Source: Gnetum montanum
Lineage: Eukaryota > Streptophyta > Gnetopsida > Gnetales > Gnetaceae
DNA length: 64,000 bases
Assembly (NCBI GenBank): GCA_015680685.1
Contig: MNCI01006539.1
Location: 353,896-417,895, forward strand
Reading direction: 5' to 3'
The notes under the pieces are model-generated. The model did no database searches and had not been told where the DNA came from. It saw nothing but the letters and a program-made list of their open reading frames with translations. Positions 22,632-35,637 of the stretch are shown one piece after another (within the stretch, counting starts at the first letter, position 1; each line of letters starts with the position of its first letter). The position numbers and the translations under genes were made by a program.

Positions 22632-25600
22632 ATGGGTATGCAGGATCAGATCTTCTCATCTTTGGTCCTCATGAGACCTCATGGTGCTATTAAGCGATGC
22701 ATTGATCCACATTACCTAGACCTTGAGCCTACAACCTACACTGAATACATAGCATCCATACAGACACCACTAAACTGGCCTAACCATCTAGTTAAGGCTC
22801 TTGATCTAGAGGTAGGGGACATCACAGAGGATCTTCTCATTGATATCCTTGTGGCTACACCTAATGGAAAGGTAAAAACATTAAAACTAAGTTTCTCGCT
22901 AGAGCCCCAACATGCCCAAGACATCGCTAAAGTGCTAAACGATAACATTAAGACCTTTGCATGGTCATATGAGGACATGCTAGGCCTAGACCCTTAGCTA
23001 GTCCAACATAATATCATTCTCGATCCCTGCATTAAGTCAGTTAAGCAAAAAGCATGCAAGGTTAGACCTGAGGTGGCGTTGGCAATCCATGATGACATCA
23101 CCAAGCCTTACAAAGCTGGCTTCATCCAAGTTGTTGACTATGTAGGCTAGGTCTCCAACATCGTAGTTGTGCCAAAGAAAAATAGAAGTATATGCATTTG
23201 CATAGACTTCTAGGACCTAAACAGGGCGATCATCAAGGACAACTTCTCGTTGCCCAATATTGATTAACTAATCGATACCACGATTGGAAATTCCTTGTTA
23301 TCCTTCATGGATTGGTTCTCGGGCTACAACCAAATTAGGATCAACCCTGAGCATCAACTCAACATAACTTTTATGACCCCCTAGGATATGTTTTGCCATA
23401 CCATGATGCCTTTTGGACTCAAGAACATAAGAGCAATGTATCAACATGCAATGACATATATCTTTAGTGATTACATGCTAAGCTTGCTCAACGACTACCT
23501 TGATGACATCGTAGTTCAATAATCATGCAAATGATCTAGACCTAGTGCTTAAACATTGCTTGAAACACGATCTTAGGTTGAACCCCAAGAAGTGTATTTT
23601 TAGCATCAAGATAGGCAGGATGCTCAATTTTGTAGTATCTGAAGAAGGAATACACATAGACCCTGACAAGGTTAACGCCATAACCAACTTAGAATCATTG
23701 ACCAACCTTAAGAAGATATGAGGTTTGTAAGGTAGATTGCAATTTATATGTAGGTTTATCACCTAATTAACCAACAAGTTATAGCCAATGCAACATTTTC
23801 TGAAGAAAGGATACCACTTCGAGTGGACAACTTAATGCCAACAAGCATTTGACAACCTTAAGCAAGAGTTGGCACAACTTCTTATAGTTCATCCTCTGCA
23901 AGAAGATAAACCCTTTTACATCTACCTTGCCACTTCTGACACGTCCATCACCTCTCTACTTTGCTAAAAGTGAGATGATGGTATAGAGGTCACAATTGGC
24001 TACTTGAGCCATGCCTTAGTAGCCCATGAAGCAAAATACAATAATGTGAAAAAGCACTACCTCATCCTAATCTTCTCACTAAAGAAGTGGAGGCATTACT
24101 TTTTCAATAATCAAGTTAATATCATTTGCAAAAACAACGTACTTCAAGCAATCACAATGAACATCTACGAAAGTAGTTGTATCATGTGATGGAAAGCAAT
24201 AATAGTGGAGTTTGACCTACACTACATTGTGCAAGCCTCAACAAAGGGTCAAGCTATAGTCGCACAACTCATGACTTCATCCATAAACAATCAAGCAACC
24301 ATAGATCCAGAATTCCTGGACAAGCATGTTAACAACATTATCCAAGTGCTTGAAAACTATGAGGCACTCCTACATTTTGATGGAGCTTCAACCTCCCAAG
24401 GAGGTAGCACCATTGCCATTATCATGTTTTCCTCTAGGGAGATTTGACCCTTCACATATCATTTTGCATTCCCTTGCACTAACAACATGGTAGAGTATGA
24501 AGGTCTCCTCCAGGGTATCCTTGCAGCAAGCAACTTAGGGATCCAATACATAGCAATCTAAAGTGACTCACAATTAGTGATCAACCAAGTGACAAAATTT
24601 TATGCTTGCAAGACTTAACATTTACAATCGTACTGTGACCTAGCAAAGCACTTCAAAACTTTGCAGTAACTGATGTCCAACACATTTCCCAAAATGAAAA
24701 TGCCATAGTCAATGCATTAGTAACGTTAACCCTAAGCATCACATCTAACATGTTCCACACATTACCCACCTCGGTGGTAGATTGCACTATGCCTATCACA
24801 CAACTCACTGAAATTGCATCCATAGCCACAATAAGCACAACCCATGTAGGAGAGTGATATGACGACATCAAGGCGTACCTTCTATAAGGTGAGCCTTCAT
24901 AATATTTAACCACAATCCAAAAAGATGCAGTATGCAAACATTTGTGGCAGTACATCATCATGGGTGATAACACATTATGTCACAGATCCTATGACAACAT
25001 ACCGCTAACCCACATAAGCAATAGTGAAGCGCAAATGATTGTTGAACAAGTCCATGAGGGATTGTGCAAAGGTCACATAGCACCTAGGGAAATGGTAATG
25101 AAAATCAAATGTTTAGGCTATTATTGGCCTTACATGGAGCATGATTACATCTTGAAGGTCAAGACATGTGACATGTGTCAACAACATGGCAACATAATGC
25201 ACATGCCACCAACTGAATTGCACACAAAGGAATCACATGGCCATTCCAATGTTGGGACTTGGACATCATTGGACCCATAACACCTAATTTCTCCATAGGG
25301 TATAGCTTCATAATAACTACAACTAAGTATTTCAGCAAGTGGGTTAAGGCTATTCCCCTTAGGAAGACAACATCACAACAAGTCTGCAAATTCATGGTTG
25401 ATAACATAGTGAACCATTTTGGCTTACCCATGACCATCGTTACAAATAACAAGCCACAGTTTAGCAGTGTCGAAACTAACCTTTTGTGAGTGCTTTGGTA
25501 TCGAGCATTCCTTCTTGTCACCATACTACCCTTAGGAAAATGGTCAAGCAAAGGCCACTAACAAATTCATTGTCAAACTTCTAAAGAAGATGTTAAGCAA

Positions 25601-26095
25601 TAGAAAACAATGATGGTAGGAGCTACTAGTCTACACACACTAGGCCTACTACACAACATGCCGAACAATGATAGGTAAGACATCTTACAGTCTTGTTTAT
25701 GGGTCTTAAGCAATTTTGCTACTTGAATTATAGGTTTCATCACTCTAGGTAATCCTCTCAAACTTTATCAATGAAACTTATAATAATGAATTGAGAACCA
25801 TAGACCTTGACTCAATAGAGGAGGAGCTTATGCATAAGCTTGATTGCATTGAATGATACCAAGAAAAGTAAAGGTAAAAACACTGTTACGACTAGCATCA
25901 GCACCCAATTAAGAAAAGGGACCTAGTCCTCAAGGCCGTTCACAAATCCACAGACAAATTCTCAGCCAATTGGGAAGGGCTTTTCTTGGTTACTAAGGCC
26001 TATGACAATGAAGCATTCAAGCTTGTTAACTAAGATGGAAATGAGTTTGCCAATCTAGTGAATGACTCATACTTGAAGCCATACTATGCCTAGCA
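22632..26095 (+). pseudogene. RT, RNase H, second RNase H and integrase of the Tat/Ogre-type element
   Basis: ATG at 22632 opens a 121-codon stretch before RT. The RT active site YLDD is intact at 23496-23507, but stops replace conserved residues upstream (CIDF-stop-DLN, MTP-stop-DMF). The first RNase H tail is at about 24004-24180. A second, archaeal-type RNase H at about 24375-24620 shows FDGAS, MVEYEGLLQG and SDSQLVINQV, holding the Asp-Glu-Asp set. Integrase follows: zinc-binding HEGLCKGH with CDMCQQH (about 25050-25190), DIIGPI with the first Asp, then VTNNKPQFSS where the second Asp is Asn, and GQAKATN where the catalytic Glu is Lys. The C-terminal half runs to about 26095. RT and RNase H make cDNA; integrase would insert it. 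Clearly dead. Confidence 0.85.
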
Positions 26096-26119
26096 TGTAA
26101 TGCTGCACATCAATTTAAC

Positions 26120-26515
26120 ACAGTAAGCACTCATCTGCTATGATGTTAAACTAGCAAAGCATTCGTCTGCTATGACGTTAAACTAGCACAACATGTATCT
26201 ACCATGACATTAAACTAGCACACACACACATAGCTCATTTTCTATGACACTAAACTAGCATAGCTCATTCTTGAATCATGACATTAAATTGGCACAACAG
26301 CTTGTCTGCTATGACATGAAACTAGCATAACATACATCCGCTATGATGCTAAACTGGTGTAGAACATCTACTATGATGCTAAACTGGCACACAGTAGTCT
26401 TCTAGGACTATAAACTAGTGCACCATAGTCTACCAAGACCTTAAATTAGGTTCATGGTTTGCTAGGACCTTAACCTAGTAGAGCTACGGTCCACCAAGAT
26501 CTTAAACTAGGTTTG
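26120..26515 (+). repeat. minisatellite, about twelve units of about 31 bp, after integrase
   Basis: Units carry TCTGCTATGACGTTAAACTA followed by GCACA-like ends, with cores near 26138, 26169, 26200, 26241, 26277, 26306, 26338, 26367, 26399, 26430, 26460 and 26490. Later units drift to ACCAAGACCTTAAATTAGG. Tat/Ogre elements are known for variable tandem repeats between integrase and the 3' LTR, so the position is as expected. Confidence 0.8.
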
Positions 26516-29040
26516 CAGTTAGCCATGCATAGTTCTACAAGAAAGCGAGTGAGAATACTTCTGACTCCTCCCCTTCCCTGCACTCTTTCTACACCACATG
26601 GGCAGGGATACTGCAATCCCAGAATGGAGCACCTACAACTAGTGTGGCCTTTAGAAAACTCATAGCATCCCAATCCCCTACCATTTTATTGATCTTTTGA
26701 GCTCTTGTCACCAACACAACCTTTGAAGCATTTGCAACATCATCACCCCTTGGTCTTTTTACCGGCTTTTTGAGCTCTTATCATTGGTTCAGCCTTTGGA
26801 GCACTTGCAACATCATCACCCCATGAAATTTTATGTGGATTTCATGTTTTGTGGTTTTCTTGTCCTCTTGGAGTTGTGTTAGCAAGATGAAGCCCCAGGT
26901 CATCATGCAAAGGTGCATCTCATCGTAGCAGCAAGTCACCACATTTGTCTTATGTGCATGATTGGACTAGCTATGCCTCTTAAGAGTGCACATCCATATT
27001 ACCTTGTTATAGCCTATCTACATATGTTCCTATGCCTCGATACTCTTGCATTTCCCCTGCATAGTCAAGATTGAAAATCCCTCTGACGCATATACATTGT
27101 GACCATATGGCATTCTCTTCAAGTCAAATTGTAGAACCTAAGGTAGACATAACATAAGTTGTCCCATGGGAAGCCTCTATTGGCTAGTTAAAGCCCAGGC
27201 AGATGTAACATAAGTCATCCTGGGGAGGAAACACCTATCCTACATATGTGACACAGTTTCACAAACATTAAAGCAAAATCCATCTAGTGGCACGTAGTCG
27301 ACTTGATAGAAAGCACCCTGCAGTTAGCATTTGGTAATGTGTAGAATCCAAAGTAGGTTCACCTTGTAGCAAAAAAGTAAGAAGAAAAAAGAAAAAATGA
27401 AAAAAAGGAGAAAAGGGGGAAAAGCATGTCCCCAAGCAATGGATAATTATCTTCAAAGTCAATGTTGATTAGAGCCTCTTTGAGATCATGCAATATAGCC
27501 TCACTTAATCCCTTAGAAAACTGGTCATGAGCATCATGCAACCTCTCTTAATCCCTTAGAAAACTGGTCAAAATGACTAATGGTTGGGTCACATCCTCAA
27601 TGTGTTCAAATGTGTGGAAGCCCTCCTTCATTTTTTTATATTTCCTCTAACAAAGGTACTTGATGGAATTTGATCATTATCCATCATATCATTTGTGATA
27701 ACAAGTTGTGCACAATGCTAAAGAAACACACAGTCAGATTAAAAAATATTAAAATAAAAAATGTACAAGTATTTCCAAGTAACAGATCAATGTCTTTCCT
27801 GGTAATGGTGCCAATGATAGAGGTCTTGCTAACCATGACTAATGGAATTATATATTATAAAACACAGTGCAATCTGGTTGTAATCTTCAAAGATGATGTT
27901 GAGTGGATTATGAAGAACATTCACACATGTTGTTGTATTTAATAAGTATAAAAGAGATTATAATACATATAATATAATAAGAATCTTTGTTACCATGATG
28001 TGGAATTAAGAAAATATTTATAATTTTATGTTTTATAATTTTGATGGATTTTACGAATATAAAAATAAAATAATAATAAATACACACACATCCCAATCCC
28101 TTGCGGGAATAGACACAATGCTCAAAAATATTTACATATGTCACAATCACTTATGGGATAGTGCAACACCACATATGGAAATCAATAAATGGTTGCTAGT
28201 CATAAGCTCAATGGTCCAACACCATGTCATATAGTTATGAACTCCTTGAATAAGGATAAATTATCATAGCTTAATGTAATAGAAACAAAATAAATATTTT
28301 TAGACTTTTATGTTATAAGACATTAACAGTATAGAAACAAGGAAAACCATAACTTTTCTTCAATGTACAAACACTAGACTCCACATCAACTAAATTATTT
28401 TAGGCTACATAAGCAAGGTATCACTCTAATAGAGTCTAGTCACAATTGTGAAAGCAACAACTCAAAATACACACAAAAAATAAGGAATCAACTTACCTAT
28501 GAAAGGAGAATTGCTTCACAAAAATTGGATGCCAAAATTCAAAAATAATAATAAAAGTAGTGTGTGAGAGCTTATCCCAAGTATTTATAGTTTTTGCAAA
28601 GTAACGGTAGAGGTTTGCCAATGCTTAGGCAAGAACAAAGGTTTGTCAATGTAGCCTAGGATAATCCTAGTTATATTATAGGTGAGGGTAACCAAACTAG
28701 GCTAGGTAGAGGATGTGTTAGCACCCTTTCACTGATGCAAGGGGTGCATTGGTGTAGGGTAGTCAACACATCTTCTCCTATCACACTGTAAATAGCCAAT
28801 CTTGGATGAAAGTCAAAATATCAAGAGATATGTTGAAAGGGTCTTAGGATATCAGAATGAAGCCAAAAACATCCTAAGAAATCTAGAACATGTACACAAC
28901 CTGAAAGTATATTACAAAAGGCAGCAATGCATCCTTGGGAGATACAAACCTTAACCAAACATGCTAGAACTAAAAATATAAGGCATGTGAAATACTTTTT
29001 GAGTTTAGGGCTTACAATAAGCTTATAAAATGCCACTAGA
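26516..29040. other. no recognisable gene; two small duplications
   Basis: A segment TTTGAGCTCTTGTCACCAAC to ACATCATCACCCC near 26695-26750 is repeated with changes at about 26770-26822. CTTAATCCCTTAGAAAACTG occurs at 27504 and again at 27547 (43-bp period). The 3' LTR of the Tat/Ogre-type element would be expected here but was not recognised. The sequence below 29040 may include further decayed pol from the minus-strand chromovirus, without clear motifs. Confidence 0.45.
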
Positions 29041-29044
29041 TAAC

Positions 29045-29760
29045 TTATCACACATCTATAATAGCATCTATTTTATATTTTTGAAATCTATACTAGATAG
29101 AAATTCTATTAACTATCCTAGAATCAATTCATATTTTCATTTCGTTTGTATTTTTCTTGGACACAAGTATAGCAAGTACAACACAAGGTGAAATAGACTT
29201 TTGATGAAATCATTTAAGAGAAGTTCACTCACCTACCTATGAAGCTTTTCCCTTTGACTTGGATTCATACAACAAGTCTTCTTACTTGGTATGATTTCTT
29301 TTGGTATAAAATAAATTGGATGCTCTAAATAAATCTTATTGATGGAAGCCCTTCCAACATATCCTTGAATACATTAGCAAATTATTCTATCAAATAGTGT
29401 GCTGCTATTGGAATTCATATGCAAAAACAATGATAAAAACCATATCTATCCAATTCATATGCTTGAACATACTCATACTCATTTAATAAAATCAAAATGC
29501 ATTAGTATGAACTTTCTTCTTTTATTAATGTAGTATCCTAGAAATTAATTTATAAATCTCATTTGGCCAAGGGAATGATCAAACATTTTTTACATTATTA
29601 AATATAGCCTTATTATCAAAATTCCATGGTCTTCTAAGAATTAAATCTACAAATTTATGGGAAGAATATCACAAGATATCTTATCCTTAAAGGAACCAGT
29701 CCTAAAAGGTAAGATACAACTTTCATTTACTTTTTAGAAATGATATTTGAAAAGCCACTA
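29045..29760 (-). pseudogene. chromovirus protease and RT N-terminus relic
   Basis: On the minus strand the end of a chromovirus protease can be read: CDILPINL, then LILRRPWNFDNKAIFNN (LLGRPWQFDRKxIHD in the family). It is followed, after a frameshift near 29350, by the spacer and RT start: MLEGLPSI, HPIYFIPKEIIPSKKTCC, NPSQREKLHR, SPCVVLAILVSKKN, and DSRIVNRISI. These match the conserved pre-RT motif and the first RT blocks. The YxDD block was not found, so the copy stops near 29045. Protease would mature Gag-Pol and RT would copy RNA to DNA. Several stops and shifts make it a relic. Orientation is opposite to the neighbouring LINE. Confidence 0.72.
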
Positions 29761-31839
29761 AACTTTATAGGACCTCAGATGAGGAGATTTGGATAGTCCA
29801 ATCTATGAATATCATTAGTAGAGATTTCATTCTTTTGTGATACATAACTAATAAGAATATGAATCTATTCCCCACTAGACAAACATCTAGATTCAATTAA
29901 GAAAAAACATTTTCCTATTAGGCTCTTTATTACATCCCACAATTTTACTTAACATAATCCATTCTTTAATTATGCATAACTTATTACTTGAACATGTAAC
30001 ATCATAATGCTTATAACTTAAGAAAATAAATCTTTATAAACATTATAAAAATTAATTAAAGTATATGGTAAATCAAAAATACACATCAGAGTGCCTAAAC
30101 AAAAATTTTCATAATCATAAATTAAAGCTCATAATTATATCTCATAATCATGATAAAACCATAATCTCAAAGAAGAGTTGACAATATTCATCAATACATA
30201 AGTTCAAGTACATCATGGTTATCATAACATAGATCTTAAAAAGAAACTAAATTTAAAAACAAACCCCATTGATCCTACTTATTTATCATTAAGCTCTTAG
30301 CTCCTACCACCTAGATCTACATACAAACATGTACATAGGTTCAAAAACCTTCTAGTAGAGACAACCACCTTGATGCACCTTGAATAAACTCTATGATGAA
30401 CCACATGTTGCACAATAAAACCATATCAAGATCAATGAGAATATAATCAAAAAGCATAACCAAAACCATGAGGTTTACAAAATTTCAAGAAATAGGTAAA
30501 CCAAGAATGCCCTAGATATTAGCCATCTACAAGGACTAGTTGGTTCACAAAGATCTCACCTATCTTAATGCTATCAATGATCCTCCTTAAGAACTAGTTG
30601 GCCAAGCCTCTTCTAATCTTGGATGAATTGACACTAGAAAAAATCCCATGTACTTCACCTGCCCTTATCATTATAAATCATGAAACTAGTCATATGAATA
30701 ATCACAAGAAATATGAGTTGGCATTGATGACTAAATAGTTCCTCCTACCTCCCAATAATGTTTGTTGATTATCATAGCCTACACATAATCATAGGCTAGG
30801 CGGGTCAAGTATGGTAGTCAACCCTATCCTACATAATGCCTACCCATTGATACATAAACCAAGCTACCCAAGGTACAATCTTAGATTACAAAGGCTAAGT
30901 ACTAGAGGTCAAACTAGACTCTCCACAATCCCTACTCATTGATCTTATCAAGTGTACAATCAAGAGGTTAAAACTCAAAAAAACTTACTAGTTGAAGCAC
31001 CAAAGAATAGGTATAATTAATAGGATATAAAAATGATACAAAATATCAAAAAATAAAAATTATAGACAATGAGTGGTCCATGAGTTAACCACAACCATTG
31101 GTTACAAGTGAAAGATTGACCACAACTAGTGGTCAAGTTGTGGTCTAGACCTTGACCTCACCATGAGTCATGGTAAACCCCACAACTTAGAAATGCACAC
31201 CTTAGCTTAGGTTTATAGTTACCTACAAGAAAATAACCCATGCTTCAATCATGGTCTAGACAATGACGTCAATATAACCCATGGTGTCCACTAATGTCTT
31301 CACCATAATTCATGGTAAATATACCATGAGTCATGATGGTAAGAAATGCAACTGAAGATGTGTCAAAAAGCATAGAAAAGATAGGGAATAAGCATATAAT
31401 GGTACCAAAATTACATCATGATATTACAATAGATTAAACCACATAAGACTCTATGTAAATAAGAAATTATATGATAATAATTGATACATTGAAATCTTAA
31501 CAACAAGAAAAAACCTAAACCTACTTGCTCTACCTTCACAATTCAGGAGCCCCTACAACACACAAGGTTAAATCTCCTAAAGTACTCAAATTATATTGAG
31601 ATCATCCTAATATGCTAGCAGGGCCATTTCCTTATCATAGAGGGAGATCCTCTCTCATCTACACATTTACAATAAATTATCTCTCTTGAAATGTTAAGAA
31701 ACTCTAAGAACCTCAAACAATATACATAGTTCAAGATTATATTCACATGAATTATTTAGATGTGTTTTTTCTTCAAGAGGTTAAAATTTAAAAATTTATA
31801 TTTGAAATTACTATAAGTCTAATTTTCCCAACAGCTACT
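29761..31839. other. no recognisable gene; palindrome cluster at 31.1-31.34 kb
   Basis: Gag or LTR of the minus-strand chromovirus may lie here, but no motif was recognised. The notable content is a run of palindromic words at 31118-31339, listed separately. Confidence 0.45.
31118..31339. promoter_or_regulatory. cluster of palindromes resembling bZIP sites
   Basis: GACCACAACT at 31118-31127 and AGTTGTGGTC at 31136-31145 form a perfect 10-bp inverted repeat. ACCATGAGTCATGGT at 31160-31174 is a near-perfect palindrome containing ATGAGTCAT, the GCN4/Opaque2-type bZIP core. TGACGTCA, the CRE/TGA-type core, is at 31264-31271. Diverged copies lie at 31302-31316 and 31323-31339. Density is well above the surroundings. 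Whether this is a promoter or LTR is not known. Confidence 0.35.
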
Positions 31840-33845
31840 ATGTCTCTTTCACTCATGAGAGTAGAAAAGGTGGATTAGTGATCCTTCTTCACAATAAAAA
31901 GAACAAGTTTATCATTGATCATAAAAGTGATAATTTAGATCATTCTAACTAGATTCAACTTCATCATGCAATTGAAATCTTGGATTTTATTTCTATCTAT
32001 GCTCCTTATAATCTTAGTGATAGAAAATTAATGTGAAAATAATCATGTTATAACTTCCCTATAGTCATATCGATTATTATAAGGGATTTTAATATGATTG
32101 AGAATCTAGAAGATAAAATAAAGGATAAAGAGAAGATTTAGATAGGAGTGATTTCTATTATTGGTTATAATTTAAGGAAAAATTAATTTGAATGAATCTT
32201 ATTAGAAATACTTTTCATCTAGCACTTTTAATTACTTTATTTAGAATAATTCCAAATAAGGAGTTTCTTATATTACTTCATAACTAGATTAAGTTTATTT
32301 ATCTAAGAATATAAGAATGCATTTTTACAATTTACAACCACTAGAAGTAGTCATGTCTAAGTTGATTTCACTCAAGTTCTTTTAGATCATTATCCTATTA
32401 AATGATATTTTTTCTTTTGTGATCACTCTCACTCTTCTAGTGATCCTTACATCTTCAATGCAACATTTCTAAATAGTCACGCTTTAAATTCTTTATTTAT
32501 GCAAATTTGAAATCTACATCCTAAGCCTACAAGAGATAAAAATTGGATCAACTCATGGACTAATGGTTATAATCCTCTTCAAAAATTTTCTAAACATGCA
32601 AAAAAAATTAATGGCTTTTGATATGTATCTACACAAATATGATCTCAGTAAGGATATATCCTTCTTAAAAAATGTCATAAATAGTGGTGAAGTTACATAG
32701 GCTTGGTTGTGAATTATTCAAGGAAAATTTTCATATCATAAATCATTATGAAGCTAGATGAGCTTCTCTTTCTTGGTTACAAATGGTTGTTTAAGCTACT
32801 ATAAATTTTTTTCACTTTCTCAAATGGAGATAAAACTTCTTTAAGATAAAACCTATTTAGGCTGATAATCAACTTTTCACATCTAAAAATAACATTTTAT
32901 AAGCATTTTTTGAATATTATTCTAAAGTCTTTAATAAGAAATATATTTATCCAATTATAGTATATAGGTTTTTGAAAGTCGTTACTCCTTTAACTTGTTC
33001 GATTTTTTTCTAATGCTAATCTTCTTTCTAAGGATGAGCTTTTCGAGCCTCTACACCTTCATGATAATAAACCCCATAGAATGAATGATCTTTCTTGTCC
33101 ACTCTTGAAGGTACCATTCATAGTTTATATAAGTAGGCTTCTAGTAAAAGCTCTTTTAACAAAGTTATCAATGCTAGTATTATTAAGCTTTTTCCTAAAA
33201 CAAGAAACAATGCTAGCATAAGCAATTAACTCCTAATTACTTTGTTGAATAGCATCTACAAAATTGTTACTAAATCATTTGTTAATAAATAAAACCTTTT
33301 CTTACACATCTCATTAGTAAAGATCAAACTAATTTTGTTTAAGGAAAGTACATCTTAGATAATGTGATTATTACTATTGAAGGTATGCATTAGGCTTCTT
33401 TCATAAAATAGAAAGCTATTCTTATTAAGCTTAATGTATCAATTTTTTAAGAACTATTATTAGATATCATAATTTAGGTAATGCATTTAAATATCATATT
33501 GATATGCTTTTATTAGATGACTCTTCAATTATATCTATAAATGGAACATTTCTTAGATGTCAATGAGCTTCAAATATCAATCTATTAGGGATGTCCACTA
33601 GCTTCCTATGTTTTTATTATTATAGTTGATACTCTAGGTGTTGTTCTTTAGGCACATAGTAATTCTATCACTTTAACAGAGATATATCTTCTTGAAGAAG
33701 AAAATAACCTCCTTTATAGTCAATTTTCATATGACACTTTTCTCACTTTAACTAAGAATCAAGATAACTTTGCTACTACCTTGGATTTCATTAACATTCA
33801 TTGTAGAGCTTTAGAATTCAAAATTAACTAGAATTAAAGATATTC
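31840..33845 (+). pseudogene. L1-type LINE relic: endonuclease and reverse transcriptase
   Basis: The plus strand carries decayed ORF2. An endonuclease (APE) domain is at about 31865-32410: GGLVILLHNKKNKFIIDHKS, then FISIYAPYNLSDRK, then RDFNMIENLED, where the family has GDFN. The RT domain is at about 33230-33830: LLNSIYKIVTKSFVNK, a segment matching the QTxFVKGRxILDN region, GCPLASYVFIIIVDTL (family: QGCPLSPxLF), and FSYDTFLTL at 33725 where FADDT is usual, so a catalytic Asp is lost. The endonuclease would nick target DNA and RT would prime there. Stops and frameshifts are frequent. No ORF1, poly(A) tail or target duplication was found. Its right end abuts an Athila-type fragment. Confidence 0.78.
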
Positions 33846-35194
33846 ATACTATATACATTATGCAAGCTAGAGTTTTGTAGGTGTATATCTATATTATATC
33901 ATAATCAAGAGAGAACTGATGGAACTAGGATATGCCTTAGAGAAATTTAGATACTACATACTTGACTACCAAGTCTTTATGCATATAGATCACAATGCAA
34001 TATGCTTCCTAATGAATAAGCTAGTGGTTAGCCCTTCTAGCATACGATGGCTAGTGATCTAGTAGGAATTTGATCTTATAATTATTTACAAAAAAGAAAC
34101 TAAGAACATTGTTGCAGATCAGTTCTCCCAAATAAGATGGGACAACAAGGCTGATGAAGAGTCTCCTTTTGATCAATTTTTCAATGAAATTCTTTTACAA
34201 AGGTAACAAGAGCTACAATAGATCTAGTCAAATCAATGTACATTAAATTCCTCTTATATCTACTCACATAGAAGATCCCTCCTCAATGAAATAGAAAAAA
34301 AATAATACTTCCTTCACAACATGAAGCACTACACTAAGATAAAAAGTACCTCTATAAGATTTTTGTATATGGTTTGGTGTGATGGTGCATGCCTGCTAAA
34401 GATCAACTCAGAGTTCTCCAAGATGCATATTAAGAACCTTATGGAGTTTACTTCATAGGTAGAAGAATGATCATCAAAATCCTCATGGCAGAATACTTTT
34501 AGCCTACAATATTCAGAAATGCACATCAATTCACCAACTTTTATAAATGATGCTAAAGAAATGGAGGAATAATTGTAAGGCTAGAATGTTCTCAACAATG
34601 CATATAACCATTAGAATATTTTCATCTATGGAGAATTGACTTATGGATCCCATCACACCCATGTCCAAAGGGAAATCCTACATCATTATTGTAGTGGACT
34701 ATTACACAAAATAAACAAAGGTTGCAATAGTGAAAAATTATACATCCATGACCATAGCAAAGTTTTTTTTAACAAAGTGTAATAAATAGATTTGATATGT
34801 TTAGAAAACTTATTTCTAATAATGAAACTTACTTTACAAGTGCTAGTTTTAGAAAACTCAAAGACACTTAGTGATGGAACAAAAATTGACAACATCACAT
34901 TACCTCTAAGCAAATGGTCGAGTAGAAGTAATAATTAGAAAAATCACACGAATTCTTACTAGGACCATTAGTAGGTGATGAGTGGCGAGGTACCCCTACA
35001 CTCAACCATACGAATACGAGCGTACACGCACGATCCGGTCGAACTCCGCAGACTAAATGCCTTAACGCCACAAGAAACACTTGGGGTTAATCGTTCGTTG
35101 TCTTCCCAGGCTTGCTTGTAAGTGTCACGGTGTATGGTTAAGCAAGTCTGAGGTATGTGATTTTTTTGGTATTTTCGGCTTATCTTCTATGCTA

Positions 35195-35631
35195 NNNNNN
35201 NNNNNNNNNNNNNNNNNNNNNNNNNNNNNNNNNNNNNNNNNNNNNNNNNNNNNNNNNNNNNNNNNNNNNNNNNNNNNNNNNNNNNNNNNNNNNNNNNNNN
35301 NNNNNNNNNNNNNNNNNNNNNNNNNNNNNNNNNNNNNNNNNNNNNNNNNNNNNNNNNNNNNNNNNNNNNNNNNNNNNNNNNNNNNNNNNNNNNNNNNNNN
35401 NNNNNNNNNNNNNNNNNNNNNNNNNNNNNNNNNNNNNNNNNNNNNNNNNNNNNNNNNNNNNNNNNNNNNNNNNNNNNNNNNNNNNNNNNNNNNNNNNNNN
35501 NNNNNNNNNNNNNNNNNNNNNNNNNNNNNNNNNNNNNNNNNNNNNNNNNNNNNNNNNNNNNNNNNNNNNNNNNNNNNNNNNNNNNNNNNNNNNNNNNNNN
35601 NNNNNNNNNNNNNNNNNNNNNNNNNNNNNNN
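35195..35631. other. assembly gap (437 N) inside the solo LTR
   Basis: The run of N lies next to a CpG-rich palindrome cluster, so hairpin formation may have stopped sequencing or assembly. Compared with 805-821 bp for the other LTRs, the solo LTR with this gap is 717 bp, so the gap may be underestimated or the copy shorter. Long open frames across the N run are artefacts. Confidence 0.95.
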
Positions 35632-35637
35632 CGGGAC

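Larger units (their letters stand above)
10150..26520 (+). mobile_element. large Tat/Ogre-type Ty3/gypsy element (degenerate)
   Basis: The order on the plus strand is hairpin-rich LTR or leader (10.15-12.45 kb), gag (12.45-15.43), protease (15.43-15.96), a 6.6-kb block with an antisense gene relic (16.0-22.6), RT/RNase H/second RNase H/integrase (22.63-26.09), then a minisatellite (26.12-26.52). The second, archaeal-type RNase H after the first is diagnostic of the Tat lineage, and great length with an intron-like block before RT is typical of Ogre. The outer ends are not defined: no pair of LTRs or target duplication was found, so both limits are approximate. Many in-frame stops show it cannot move by itself. 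Confidence 0.72.

Noticed and set aside
26120-26515. CRISPR-like array
   Set aside because: Units are contiguous minisatellite repeats without unique spacers, in a plant genome.
26516-29040. 3' LTR of the Tat/Ogre-type element
   Set aside because: No hairpin words or other matches to 10.2-12.4 kb were found here.
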